DNA from: Choanephora cucurbitarum
Taxonomy: Eukaryota > Mucoromycota > Mucoromycetes > Mucorales > Choanephoraceae
Length of the DNA stretch: 21,820 bases
Assembly: GCA_025331435.1 (NCBI GenBank)
Contig: JAIWNI010000220.1
Location: forward strand, 1-21,820
Direction of reading: 5' to 3'
Positions within the stretch are counted from its first letter, which is position 1. The number at the start of each line of letters is the position of its first letter. This document shows, in pieces, positions 9,182 to 19,887 of this stretch. Below the pieces are notes generated by a model. It saw only the letters and a program-made list of their open reading frames with translations. It was not told the DNA's origin and made no database searches. Made by a program: the position numbers and the translations under genes.

Positions 9182-9506
9182 ATTTCAGTCATTTTTCCTC
9201 GATAATACCCGCCTTTCTATTTTACATCACATCGAGATTTTTATACTTTAAAAGGTTAAAAACAAAAATAGAGTAATTTTCCATATGCTTCAAATAGGAT
9301 TAAAAAAAAAATTTTTTTAGTGAAGTTTATGTATGATATCACCATACTGAATGACTATTGGGTTAGTATTGTCTTTTTTTAGTCTAAATGGTGCCTGAAA
9401 CGTACTTGATGTAATAAAACACACTATAAAAGCTAGGTGGGGGATAGTAAAGAAGTCCTTTTTTTTTTCTCTTTTTTTTTAATATATACATATAAATGAT
9501 AAAAAG
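9182..9506 (+). promoter_or_regulatory. promoter region of the arrestin gene
   Basis: TATAAAAG at 9425-9432 lies about 75 bp before the ATG. Between them is a C/T tract with long T-runs (about 9459-9480), where transcription probably starts. The left part must hold the 3' end of the methyltransferase transcript. Confidence 0.65.
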
Positions 9507-10598
9507 ATGCTCTCAAAATCATCTCATATCTCTTTACAGTTACTTGAACCTACTATCTATGCTGAACAACAATCGGATACCTGCAGTGTCATTCGAGGTA
9601 CTGTCAATATCACCTTACCGAAATCAATTACCATTCGACACATCTCTGTTCATTTCAGTGGCAAAATGGAAGCAAAGAGTCATTCACTCGATTACCATAA
9701 AAGAAAGACAGTGGCCAATGAACAACTAGTCCTCTTTGATCAGACAACAGCACAATCACCTCTCTTGCTGACTACGGGCACAACACCCTTTGGATTTGAA
9801 ATGCAGATTCCCTCAGGCTTACCAGAGTCCATTGAGTGCTCCGATGTCAAAGTGTTCTATCAGGTGACAGCCGTTATGGAATACACCACCCTTCATCCTG
9901 TCTTGAGAAGACCAACCAAATCCAAGGAAGAGACGCGAGAAGATATTCGAGTAGCTCGATTGCCTCAGAAGGGTATCCTGACAGGCGATACTACCAACTT
10001 TATCGATTCCCGTACACATCAATCCACCTGGCTCTGTTATCAACTGTTGGTCGATAAGAAAGCAGTAGCCTTGGGATCTACTTTACCCATCACTTTCCGA
10101 TTGTTGCCTACAACTGAATCCCTATCGATTGATCGAATCACAGTTCAGATGCTTGAACGTCGTCATCTTTACCGAGATACAACACATACCACCTATTCTG
10201 TCTGTACCATGCCTCCTTGCTGCGATATGGAACAAGAAAAGATACCGACACAACTGTCTGAGGTATGGGAGGGTACTATTTATTATCGGGTGCCATGCGG
10301 TAAAACAATGGTCCATTCTACTCGACCTTATTCCGAGTTTCATGTGGATCACTGTATTCTTGTCTCCATTGGCTTTTCTGTGCCTAGTCTGTCCAACAGT
10401 CGATTTGGTAACACACGGGTACACAAGTTGATCACATTCAAAGCCAACATTGATGTATTGGATAAAGTGGTGGGTGATATGGATTCACTTGAGTTGCCTT
10501 CCTATGATAGTCCTCCTCCCTTTGAAGGTTATGAACAAGTTATTTATGGTGAATATGATCGCAAATTTGTAGAACCACCTTCTTATGATGAAATATAA
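9507..10598 (+). CDS. alpha-arrestin (ART/ARRDC-type) trafficking adaptor
   Basis: Alpha-arrestins bind membrane transporters or receptors and recruit Rsp5/Nedd4 ubiquitin ligases for endocytosis. One uninterrupted exon, 363 aa. The arrestin N domain spans about 8-150 (start EPTIYAEQQSDTCSVIRGTV, then TTPFGFEMQIPSGLPESIEC and VFYQVTAVMEY). The arrestin C domain spans about 170-320 (WLCYQLLVDKKAVALGSTLP, HCILVSIGFSVPS). The C-terminus has two PY motifs, LPSY (330-333) and PPSY (357-360), suited to WW domains of the ligase. ATG 9507 is favoured because the domain starts a few residues later and a TATA box lies about 75 bp upstream; another ATG at 9496 is in a different frame. It is the only large intronless gene here. 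Its stop codon is 15 bp from that of the convergent PPR gene. The cargo cannot be told from the sequence. Confidence 0.9.
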   Translation: MLSKSSHISLQLLEPTIYAEQQSDTCSVIRGTVNITLPKSITIRHISVHFSGKMEAKSHSLDYHKRKTVANEQLVLFDQTTAQSPLLLTTGTTPFGFEMQIPSGLPESIECSDVKVFYQVTAVMEYTTLHPVLRRPTKSKEETREDIRVARLPQKGILTGDTTNFIDSRTHQSTWLCYQLLVDKKAVALGSTLPITFRLLPTTESLSIDRITVQMLERRHLYRDTTHTTYSVCTMPPCCDMEQEKIPTQLSEVWEGTIYYRVPCGKTMVHSTRPYSEFHVDHCILVSIGFSVPSLSNSRFGNTRVHKLITFKANIDVLDKVVGDMDSLELPSYDSPPPFEGYEQVIYGEYDRKFVEPPSYDEI

Positions 10599-10613
10599 TA
10601 TACCCTTTTATTA

Positions 10614-12894
10614 TTATGTATAAACACGCTTAAACTTTTTACTTTGTGCCCGATAAGGATCTTTTGAACATAGCTGAATCAATTGTTGTCGATTCTGCTC
10701 ATCTTCTAATTGAACACATTTGTTATAAAGTGGCATCATATCGCGTAATCGAGGTGAATCTAGTCCAATACGACGCGATTCACTTATCAATATACTCATG
10801 GCATTTTCTATATCGTCACATCTTTTTCTTATCATAAGTATTTTAAATACGAATTTAATTGGCTCTATTTTCTTACCTTCCTAATGTATTAGCCATTAAG
10901 ACGGCTAATTGTTGTTGTTGTTGATCTGTCCAGCCTTCTTTGATAGCCAATACATGCTTCTCATTTTCTATTGCTTTTTGTTCAGATAAGGTGGTACTGG
11001 CATGTCCTAATCTTGATCTTTCTTCCAAGAAATCCTGATAGTCTTCCCATACTTTCCAAGCCAAGTCATGTTCTTTTGTCTTGTAACAGTAATCAAGCAT
11101 ATGAGAGAATGTGAAGCCATCATGGTTGACCTTGTACTGTGCAAACAGCTTATTGTAGATCTTGAGACAGGTAGACATAGGTTGTTTGTGAGAGACATGG
11201 ATAGCCAGATAAGCATTCAACAGACCCGATGTTCTCTGGACTGTCTGAGGCATCTGCTTAAATAGCCAATGGACTTCCTGAATCATCTGTGTTCGTGTGG
11301 TAGGTGCTTGCATAGACAATCTATGTCGTTCAGTTGAGAGAGCAGTAGTTGTTTCCTTTGGCTGACTCTCTACTTTTGTTTTAGCAGTGGGCTGATAACT
11401 AGCATAACACCAAAAGAGGTTTGTGTAGGTATGGTGATCAGGAGAGAGTAGAGAAGTGGTATCTTGCCACATAAAATCCAGAATACGTCTTGCTTGCACA
11501 AGATCCTTTTTACGTGCACAGGCCATCAGAAGGGTATTGAATGTGATCCTATCAGGCGAAAATCCATAACTGGATTGCATCTGGTCTAGCAAACTGAAGG
11601 CTTCGTCGTAATAATCAGGTCGCTTTGCACAGGCATTGATCAGCACATTGAAGGTGACATCTGTAGGGTAAAGGTGATGACCTGCCATGTCTTCAAACAG
11701 ATTCAAAGCACGCTCTACTTCACCTCGCTTTCATTGGCATTAGTTGGACAAGAGCAAGGCAAATCTAAAGGGGGAAGATCTTACCTTGGCACAGGCATGC
11801 AGCATGAGTGTGAAACTCACTTCATCTGGTTGATGGTAAGAAAGTCGCATTGAATCAAACACCTCCCATGCTCTATCAAACTGGTTGGATTTTAAGCATC
11901 CACTGATGAGACTAGAGAAGATAGGCTTTTATAGAGATGAGTTCCTCATGATCGCACAATAATACCTTAAGCCCTTCTGTTTACCTGAGATGGAATAAGT
12001 GACATTTCTTTCATCTTCTCAAACAAGACAAAGGCGTCCTCTAATCGTTTACTGCCTACAAAAGCCTTGATCAATGAAGCATAGGTATACATGTCTGCCT
12101 TCAATCCCATATCGCCTAATCGTTTAAACAGAGAGACCACTTGTTCTAATTGGTTGGTGTTAGCATAAGCATCCATCAAGTGGTTCACTGCTTTTACACT
12201 AGGTGTTAAGTTGTATTTCTATAGAAATCATGTTCAACTCTTTTTTTTTCTTTTGTATCTGTTGTAGTCAATGATTTACCTGCATTAAATCAAATGCCTG
12301 TTGTGCTTCGTTTGATCTTTTAGCTAAAGCATTAGCATAAATCAGTTGTTCGAAATCCTCTACAGTAAAATCTCGAATGGCATTCTTTTGTTGTTCAATC
12401 AATGCATTGTCTGATGGTTGTGTAACCGAATTATCGACCAGAGCTGGTGTCGGATTGCCTTCGACAAGTGGACGGGTATCCAAGAATTTGAAGCGTAATT
12501 TTTCTAGATAGTCAGGACTGATTTTCGGTCGAACAGGTGTAGGTGCAGCAAGTTCTTTGTAGATGGCGGCAATCTCTTGATCATCGATCTTTTCGAATGG
12601 ACCTGAAGTCTATTGAAACATGACTTAATCTAACCAGTTCCTCTTTCTCTCTCAAGCACCTTTTCTTATTACCTGCTTTTGTTTGGATTCTAATTGGTAT
12701 TTAAGTCGCTTGATCTCTTCTACTACTTTCTTGGTACGATCCTCCTGAAGACCAGATCTATCGAGATCATGAGTGAAATGATCTTGTTTAAACTACAGAG
12801 TAAAACTATACTTTGTGGCTAAAGTTCTTGATCGGGTAGGTAAAGTGCAAGTGGCTAATCTGGATCGCCCTGAGAGAATAGTTCGAGACAACAT
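10614..12894 (-). CDS. mitochondrial pentatricopeptide repeat (PPR) protein
   Basis: PPR proteins bind organellar RNA for its stability, processing or translation. Seven exons: 12894-12812, 12757-12673, 12609-12280, 12218-11985, 11925-11785, 11727-10877 and 10827-10614. Introns are 49-63 nt; 1938 nt, 645 aa, no frame break. The N-terminus (MLSRTILSGRSRLATCTLPT, then RSRTLATK) is Arg/Ser/Thr-rich without acidic residues, a typical mitochondrial presequence. At least five PPR units lie in about 170-430, e.g. VNHLMDAYANTNQLEQVVSL, TYASLIKAFVGSKRLEDAFV, TFNVLINACAKRPDYYDEAF and TFNTLLMACARKKDLVQARR. A region at about 465-560 contains more degenerate helices (TFSHMLDYCYKTKEHDLAWK). The first intron lies just after the presequence and contains in-frame stops. 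I cannot match it to a named gene (Pet309/CYA5-like proteins share this general layout). Confidence 0.9.
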
Positions 12895-14166
12895 GATTGA
12901 AAGAATGTCAAAAAGAGAAATGTAAAAAAAAAAGACCCTTGTGTTGACTTTGCTTTAAGCAATTCAATCTCCGTTTTTTTTTTCAATGTAGACCATTGCT
13001 GCTTTACTCTCTTGAAAGAGAACAATTGGTTATGATATAAAGTGAATAAAAGAGTAAGAAGGTCTGACTATACTATGTTCACTATAACTGACTGTCTATC
13101 TCATGACTTGCTTGGTTTTTTGTGAGAGCTTTATTCAATCGCATGCACTATAAAAGAAAAAACTTAGTTGATAGGCACAGGCTATTATTGTTTGTTTTCT
13201 TATTCATAAAGGTATGTGTCTTCTAATATAGTGTCAAGTCATTGACGAGTAATGGTGACCATAAGCAGCCTAGAATAATCTCCTCTAAATGCTTAACTTC
13301 TACTCTGAGATAACTCTTGCTGCCTTATCCAGTCACTATACAAATGACTTTTGTCTATGCTTAATGGCATGCTCTAAAGAAGATGGACAGGTGTATAATC
13401 TTTATGTTGATCTGTTTAATGTCAAACTTTATCGAATCTGATCTAATAAATCCAAAAAAAAAAAATAATTCAGTGTCACATCAAGAATGATTCATGCTGA
13501 GTCCAGATAACACCAATCTAAGCTCAATAGTCTTTTTGTTGGCAAATAGACGCTTGTCAGCCACCCAAAGACCTTATCCTAATAAGTAAAATCAGGCAGA
13601 TACACCTAATGTCCTTAGAAACTATACTTGAGCTAGATGATGATAAAACCTTTTATATAACCATGAACTAGATTCTCTTAGTGAATCAGACTGTTGGCTT
13701 TACTCCTATCTAGATCCAAATCAAGGGCTGCATAAATCGGCATTGTTAACCTGCTTCTTTTTTAGCTTATTCGGTGTTTATATTGACTTAATTACATTTT
13801 GATCAATAAAGCAGTTGCCTATGAAAAGAGAAGCTACTTGGCTCGCCTGTTTATGATAGCTAACTGTTGTAGGCTTAATAGTATGATATGGTCTACCATG
13901 CCTGCTAACGCAGGTCGCTTTCTGTTTATTTGTTTATTGCCAAATTTTTTTGAAATAATCAGATAGAGTTAGAAAGTAACGTTCGTAACTTGTGATTTTA
14001 TCACTTTGTTTCCAGGTAACGGAAACGGACCAATAAACGTAAAGACAAAGCATTTGTTTCTTTTTTGGATTCGCTCTCTTATTTTTTCCTTTTCTCTTTC
14101 TCTCTCTCTCTTTTTGATATAATTTGAAAACGCTTGCTTTTCATTTAGACATAGATATATATAAAA
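12895..14166. other. 1.27-kb divergent intergenic region
   Basis: Lies between the PPR gene (minus) and PPP4R1 (plus) and must hold both promoters. On the PPR side, pyrimidine tracts on the coding strand precede the ATG. On the PPP4R1 side there is a CCAAT box (14030-14034) and a TC/T tract (about 14093-14115). A TATAAAA at 13149-13155 has no ORF after it. I found no tRNA or convincing coding exon. Confidence 0.55.
14030..14115 (+). promoter_or_regulatory. PPP4R1 proximal promoter: CCAAT box and TC/T tract
   Basis: GGACCAATAAACG has CCAAT at 14030-14034. A TC-repeat pyrimidine tract follows at about 14093-14115, 52 bp before the start codon. The arrangement mirrors the promoter side of the gene at 7544. 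Confidence 0.5.
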
Positions 14167-17100
14167 ATGGCTGGTAATAAACCTTGTGTTGATAAATCTC
14201 TATTCAAAAATATCGCTGACAGAATACTTAAGATCTCGGTTTTGATTTTCCCGATGATGAATACGACCAAGATGCTGTATTTGAAGAATCGGAGAAAGAA
14301 GGATCTACTTCTGTCACTACCTTTTCGGACGCAAATCCTCAGATAGAAGAACAACAAGAACATAACACGATAGAATCAGAAATTGTTCCTTTTGCTGAAT
14401 ATTCTGCACCACAAGACGATGCCTTAATAAGAGCCATGACAGAAGGTGTGTTTCTTGGTACTTAAATTTTGATAGAAGCTTATGTCTACTTGTATAGAGC
14501 AACATCTAGGTGAAGAACTTGAGGATGAGTTACTGGCAGATGAGAACGTGACACCTATCGAGCGTGTATATGGATTTCGAGAGAATGATGCCTTAATAAA
14601 CAGGTAGCGTGACAAAAGGCAAGATTATCGCGTTTATGATACTGATGATGTAATAGACTTCTTTTGGCTAAAGAGTTACCTGTTGCACTTGAGGAAATAA
14701 CGCTTTCAGAAGCCATTGAAGATGTATTGCCTATCATGGACAAATTAGCAGTAGATACAGATGATACTGTACGGGAAACATTTGCTGGCGAGCTAGATCA
14801 AGTTCTATTGTATTTCTATAAGGTCTTGAGACACACATGATATTGGTTATCAGCAACAAACTAATCTGTTTTATTGTATTACAGAATGCACCTACTATGT
14901 TTTCATCCAAACCTCAAGAAAAGAGCTTTGCACCCTTGATTATTAGATTATTATTAGATCAAAGTACAGGCGTTGCTTCACTTGGTCAACAAGCAGTAGT
15001 GTCTGTTGTTACTGAGTTACGTGCACTGTCTGATCAGAACTCAGCATATCAACAAGTCATTGATTGTGAAGTGTTTAAGGGTATTATCGATGGCCTGATG
15101 TCGATCATTGACGGCAAGAGAAAATCACCTCGCTTACAAGACGAAGAAGACCAAAATGACATCAACAGAGACGAAGCGCTACGGTACCATCGTGTTTCTA
15201 TTGATGACGACCCAGCCACACGATCTCGTCGACCTTCAACTACGCCTGGTTTTGAATCTTCACTGAACGTTCACCATGCTTCTGCCTTTGAAGACGAATT
15301 TGATCAAGGCGAAATCAGTTTAGCAAAGATCACTTGTATCTCGGTAATATGACACAACCTACCTCACTATAACCAAACCAACTCACCTTGTGTTTTCTTT
15401 AGTTGATTGCATCTATTGTAGGCGCTTTCGAAGTTGAGAAATGCATTGAGGAATGCTTGCCTATTATCGAAAAGTTAGCTTCTGATCCGTTATTTTATGT
15501 ACGAAAGGAAGCTGCAGCTGCTGTTGGTAGCATGGCTTTGGTTGTCGACACCAAAACAGCAGAGGAACGATTGTTACCATTGTTCCGTCAGTTTGCTCAG
15601 GATCAAGTATGGCATGTACGTCGTTCTTGTATCTTGACATTGCCGCAGATCTGTAGTGTTCTGTCTGAAGAGACAAAGGCAGAGTTGACAGTCTCAAGTG
15701 TAGAGAAATTCCGAAATGACGACTCTCGCAATGTCCGCAATGCCATGGCTGATATTATAGGCGATCTTATCTCTAAATTCTTGCCTCCTGATTGGGAGCT
15801 AACGGGCAAGCCAGGTAATTTGCCTGAACCCCTCTTGCAGTACTTTTTGTCGCTTGGATTGAATGCAAGTAACAACAACAATCAGATGCTGAAACTCGAA
15901 ATCGATCGCACATACATCTGCGCTTACAACTTTCCAGCTGTTGTGTTGACTGCAGGTGCTGATTATTGGAACAGTCATCTACGCGATACCTATCTCAACT
16001 TGACTAAGGACTATCAGATCAAAGTTCGATGCACTTTTGCTCATTCGCTTCACGACATTGCACGTATCATTGGCCCAGAACGAACTGAGCGTGACTTGGT
16101 CCAGATTTTTGCGCTCTATCTGATGGATATTGATGATGTCAAACAAGGTGTGTTGGAACATTTAGCTGATTTCCTGGGTACATTAGCTGCCAACTCTCGA
16201 AACGAATACATTCCTATTTTGCAAGAGGTCTGGGATGGTGTCTCCAACAATTGGCATCTAAGAAATATCCTTGCTGGGCAATTGATTGATATCTCTTTGT
16301 TATTTGATGCTTCTCATGTTGTAGAATGTATATTGCCCTTAGTTGTTCGTGCCTGTCATGATGAATTTGCTGCTGTTAGAGAAACAGGTGTCAGCGTCTT
16401 CCCTGTTGTGCTGGATGTGGTGAAAAATGCAGTTGAGGAAGATGGAGAATCTCTTTCTCAAGCAGAAGGTTATGGTGATGATATTGCTGAAAACAAGCGC
16501 AATTATGCATTGGCTTTACTTAGCCATGTCATGGAAAGATTAGACGAATTCGCGCGTTCAGAGAGCTACCGTGGTAGACTAGTGTAAGTTGAAGCTATTT
16601 CTTTTAGGAAACAAAAAAAAACTCATTTGTTTTTTAATAGATTTGCACAAATTTGTAAGGCCTTGATTGAAGCAGGCATTGGAGCCTCTGACTTTGCTTC
16701 ATTCTTTCTTCCCCGTTTGGCCCCTCTTGCCCATGATCCTGTAGTCAATGTCCGTATTGCTGCTTCGCGTACTATAGGCGCCATCTATAAAAATGGTATT
16801 TTAACTGCATCGGCTATGGATTAATCGAATTTAACTTTTTTTTTCCAACAGAACCTTTCCGCAAAGAATTGAACGAGATTGCTGCTCCCTCGCGTACAGC
16901 AAACCAAACAGGAGAATCACTACACGCATTGGAACAAATGGCCTACCGGTTCGCCTTAGATAAAGATAGCGACGTTCGATCCTTTGTGACGGATTACATT
17001 GACAATGATATGTTAGAAAAACAACGCAAAAAAGAGCAAGCAACGGCAGACATATTAAAGCCTGTTGAGAATACACAATTAAATGAAGAAGAAGAGTATG

Positions 17101-17426
17101 AAGAAGAGGAAGACGACGAAGACGACGAAGACGACGAAAGCAAGAGTATATCTGACAATGACAAGCTAACAAGCGACACAAAAGAAAAATCTACTAGTCC
17201 TATGGATCAAGTCATAACACCACCAGAAGAAAAACAATCAAAGACAGATCCAATGGACATTTCCACTGATGAAGATGAGATTATGCTTGAGGCAGAAGAT
17301 GTTGCTACATCAGCTACACCATCACCAGTATCATCATCGCCGCCATCATCGATATCACCACCATCGTTGCCCTCACACTCAACAACAGCAGTTGTTTTGC
17401 AAAAGCAAGACGACAAGGAAGACTAA
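14167..17426 (+). CDS. PPP4R1: protein phosphatase 4 regulatory subunit 1 (HEAT repeats)
   Basis: PPP4R1 is a HEAT-repeat scaffold that binds the PP4 catalytic subunit and directs its substrates. Eight exons: 14167-14173, 14233-14445, 14498-14603, 14657-14822, 14885-15343, 15403-16583, 16641-16795 and 16852-17426. Introns are 52-62 nt; 2862 nt, 953 aa, close to human PPP4R1 (about 950). The protein starts MADLGFDFPDDEYD and has an acidic N-terminus. TPIERVYGFRENDALINRLL matches the conserved N-terminal helix region. HEAT units include ECLPIIEKLASDPLFYVRKE, WHVRRSCILTLPQICSVL, NFPAVVLTAGADYWN, HLADFLGTLAANSRNEYIP and LAPLAHDPVVNVRIAASRTI, and end at MAYRFALDKDSDVRSFV. The tail adds a Glu/Asp run (about 17083-17140) and a Ser/Pro stretch. 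The first coding exon is only 7 nt (ATGGCTG). If intron 1 is retained the frame ends near 14346. Confidence 0.93.
14418..14599 (+). repeat. 13-bp direct repeat inside PPP4R1
   Basis: GATGCCTTAATAA occurs at 14418-14430 and again at 14587-14599. Both copies are in the same reading frame and encode DALI within similar short contexts (DDALIR and NDALIN). They lie in neighbouring exons, 169 bp apart. Confidence 0.7.
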
Positions 17427-18106
17427 TCATGTATCATTCTTGTGTATAGTTTTTATATATTATATTTCTCTCCTCCCCTTTCTTCTCTCAGTATACTATA
17501 TTTCGTTCTTAATTACTTTATACTTCAATGAAAAAAAAATAAGAATATTCTTCTTTGTATTATTACCACTTCAAGTAGTAAGACTATGCTTTTTCTTTTC
17601 AATTGCGCCCTAACAGACGAGAATGGTGAGTATCGACTGTAGCTTTTAATGATGTTCAGTAATACGTTTTACATGTATCAGCGTGCTAGAGGTACACTTC
17701 ATGTGACATGCATCCATATTTATTAGTTTCTACGTTACTTATCATCTTTTTCCCAAAAAATGCGACATTCTTATTGCGCGTTATCATTCTGAGAAAAGAT
17801 ATACATTGGCAGATGGTCATAGGTTGTCCAATTATAAAGCTACATTTTGAGTTATTAGTTCTCCGCTGCTTGCTGCTTCGTTCACTGAAGAATATTTTTT
17901 TCCATTTTTGGAGTTAATTTCTGCATTAAGGCGGTATGTCGGAATCGTAAGGCAAATGACAACAAGATAAAGACTGTCATTTTCTACTCATGTGATGTCT
18001 CAAGCCAAGTCCCATGATGAAGAGATATGCAGATCACACATATAAAAGAAATTAAATGCATACCTACACATCTTTTTCTTTTTTTTGTATTTATATCTAA
18101 TTTATT
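17427..18106 (+). promoter_or_regulatory. PPP4R1 3' region and bleomycin hydrolase promoter
   Basis: 680 bp without a convincing gene. TATAAAAG at 18041-18048 lies 59 bp before the hydrolase ATG, followed by a C/T-rich tract (about 18069-18087). A 69-codon ORF at 17708-17917 is AT-rich and hydrophobic and I do not trust it. Confidence 0.6.
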
Positions 18107-19779
18107 ATGGGCGCTCAATCATCTAAGGAACAAGAAGAACAACAACACTATCACAATGAGAAAATAGTTTCAGTAGATGGAACAGAAGATTTGCAAGAAC
18201 AGTTATTGAGACTTGAATTGAGCCACAAATTGCCTGATGTCCCTGCCACTCTTTCTGGTGGCACACTTGCCAAATACTCTAAGCTATTTGCAGAAGATAA
18301 CAAGAACTTGTTGGCTAGAAGTGCTTTGATGGGTAACGATCCTACACAAGTCTTGTTGAATTCGAAGGCTGTTCAACAGAGTAAGCATATTTTCAATGTA
18401 AAACTGAACTTGGAAGGCAGTGCCACCAATCAGAAGTCAAGTGGTCGTTGTTGGTTATTTGCTGGCTGCAATGTCATGCGTTTGGCAGTTATCCAGAAAT
18501 ACAAGCTGTCAGATGACTTTGAATTATCTCAAAGTTACTTGTTCTTTTATGGTACAGTATACATACACTAAAAAAAAATATGCTATTTTCTCATCTTCTA
18601 TCTAAATGAACACTAGATAAACTTGAAAAGGCAAACTGGTTCCTGGAGAACATGATCGACTTGGCAAAAGAAGATATTGATGACCGTGTGGTGCAATACC
18701 TTTTAACTGACCCTGTTGGAGATGGTGGTCAGTTTGATATGTTGATCAACTTGGTTGAAAAATACGGTGTTGTGCCCAAGAGTGTCTTCCCTGAAACTTA
18801 CTCCTCCTCCAACTCTCATCGCTTGAATTGGTTGGTTACTGTCAAGCTTCGTGAATTTGCTACCGAAATCCGTAGTTCTATCGAAAAGGGTTTGTCTACT
18901 CAAGCCGTTCGCGTCTTAAAGGACAAGATGATGCAGGACATCTATCGTATTTTGGTCATTTCTTTAGGAGAGCCACCTTCTCAGTTTGATTGGGAAACAA
19001 CTGATAAGAATGGAAAGTATGTTGGTATTCATCACTTGACACCTAAAAAGTTTTTCCGTGAAGTCGTTAATTATCCTGTAAGTAACAAATCTTAGCGTAT
19101 GGGAATAACTTCAATTAATGGCAGCTCTTCTTAGATTGCTGATACCATGTCCTTGATCAATGATCCTCGTAACCCTATCAACAAACTGTACACTGTAGAT
19201 CGCCTTGGCAACATTGTAGGTGGTAAGCCTATTCGTTATGTTAACACTACATCAGAAATTCAAAAACAACTGGCCGTCAACGTACTTAAGAGTGGTCGCC
19301 CTGTTTGGTTTGGATGTGATGTGGGTCAGTTCTCTGCTTCAGGACAGACTGGTGTGATGGATCTTGATATCTTCGACTACAGCCTTGCCTACAATGTTGA
19401 TTTCAAGTTGTCTAAGAAGAACCGCCTGCTATACAAGGAAAGTTTGATGACCCATGCCATGGTGTTCACAGGTGTCCATTTAGATGACGAAGGAAAACCT
19501 GTACGCTGGAGAGTTGAGAACTCATGGTCTGATAGTTCTGGTGAAAAGGGATTTTGGGTTATGTCAGATGCTTGGTTCTCTGAATTCGTATTCCAGGTAA
19601 GATGATACTCTTGTAAAAACCATTCACCTTATTAACATAAGCATACTATGATTTCCTTTCTCTTGTAGCTGGTTCTTGAAAAGAGTGATGTGCCTCGCAA
19701 GTTAGTTTCAGTGTTGGATAGTGACGTTATAGTCCTGCCTGCTTATGACCCTATGGGTGCTTTGGCTTCCCCTCATTAA
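18107..19779 (+). CDS. BLMH: bleomycin hydrolase (peptidase C1B)
   Basis: Cytosolic papain-fold aminopeptidase that normally forms a hexameric barrel, trims peptides and hydrolyses homocysteine thiolactone. Exons 18107-18551, 18617-19077, 19135-19596 and 19669-19779; introns 65, 57 and 72 nt; 1479 nt, 492 aa, frame intact. Oxyanion Gln109 and catalytic Cys115 lie in TNQKSSGRCWLFAG, His409 in ESLMTHAMVFTG and Asn431 in RVENSWSD. Other family blocks are SQSYLFFYDKLEKANWFLEN, GDGGQFDMLINLVEKYGVVP and SLINDPRNP. It is about 37 residues longer than human BLMH. The extension begins MGAQSSKEQEEQ, which fits the N-myristoylation rule (Gly2, Ser6, Lys7). The C-terminus, DPMGALASPH, carries a few residues beyond the DPMGALA block; this tail sits near the active site in the yeast enzyme and is trimmed by one residue there. 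A TATA box lies 59 bp upstream. Confidence 0.96.
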
Positions 19780-19887
19780 GAGATATTTATATTCTGAACA
19801 TTTACCCGAAATTTAAAAATATATAAAACTTATATGAAGCTCTTGTTTTTTGTTGTTATCACCATTGTTGTCTTTCTCTGATTTAAA

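Noticed and set aside
10122..10431. Two 100-codon ORFs inside the arrestin gene on both strands
   Set aside because: They overlap a clearly conserved arrestin coding region and resemble no family.
12793..12811. 19-nt GT-AG segment as a possible PPR intron
   Set aside because: Too short and shifts the frame; the 54-nt intron 12758-12811 using the same donor restores the frame and matches the usual length.
16994..17416. Minus-strand ORFs rich in Ser or Asp/Gly opposite the PPP4R1 tail
   Set aside because: They are mirror images of the GAA/GAC and Ser/Pro coding repeats of PPP4R1 and have no independent support.
17587..17917. Possible small spliced gene (short ORF with GTGAGT near 17609, then ORF 17708-17917)
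   Set aside because: No join gave a recognisable or convincingly protein-like product.
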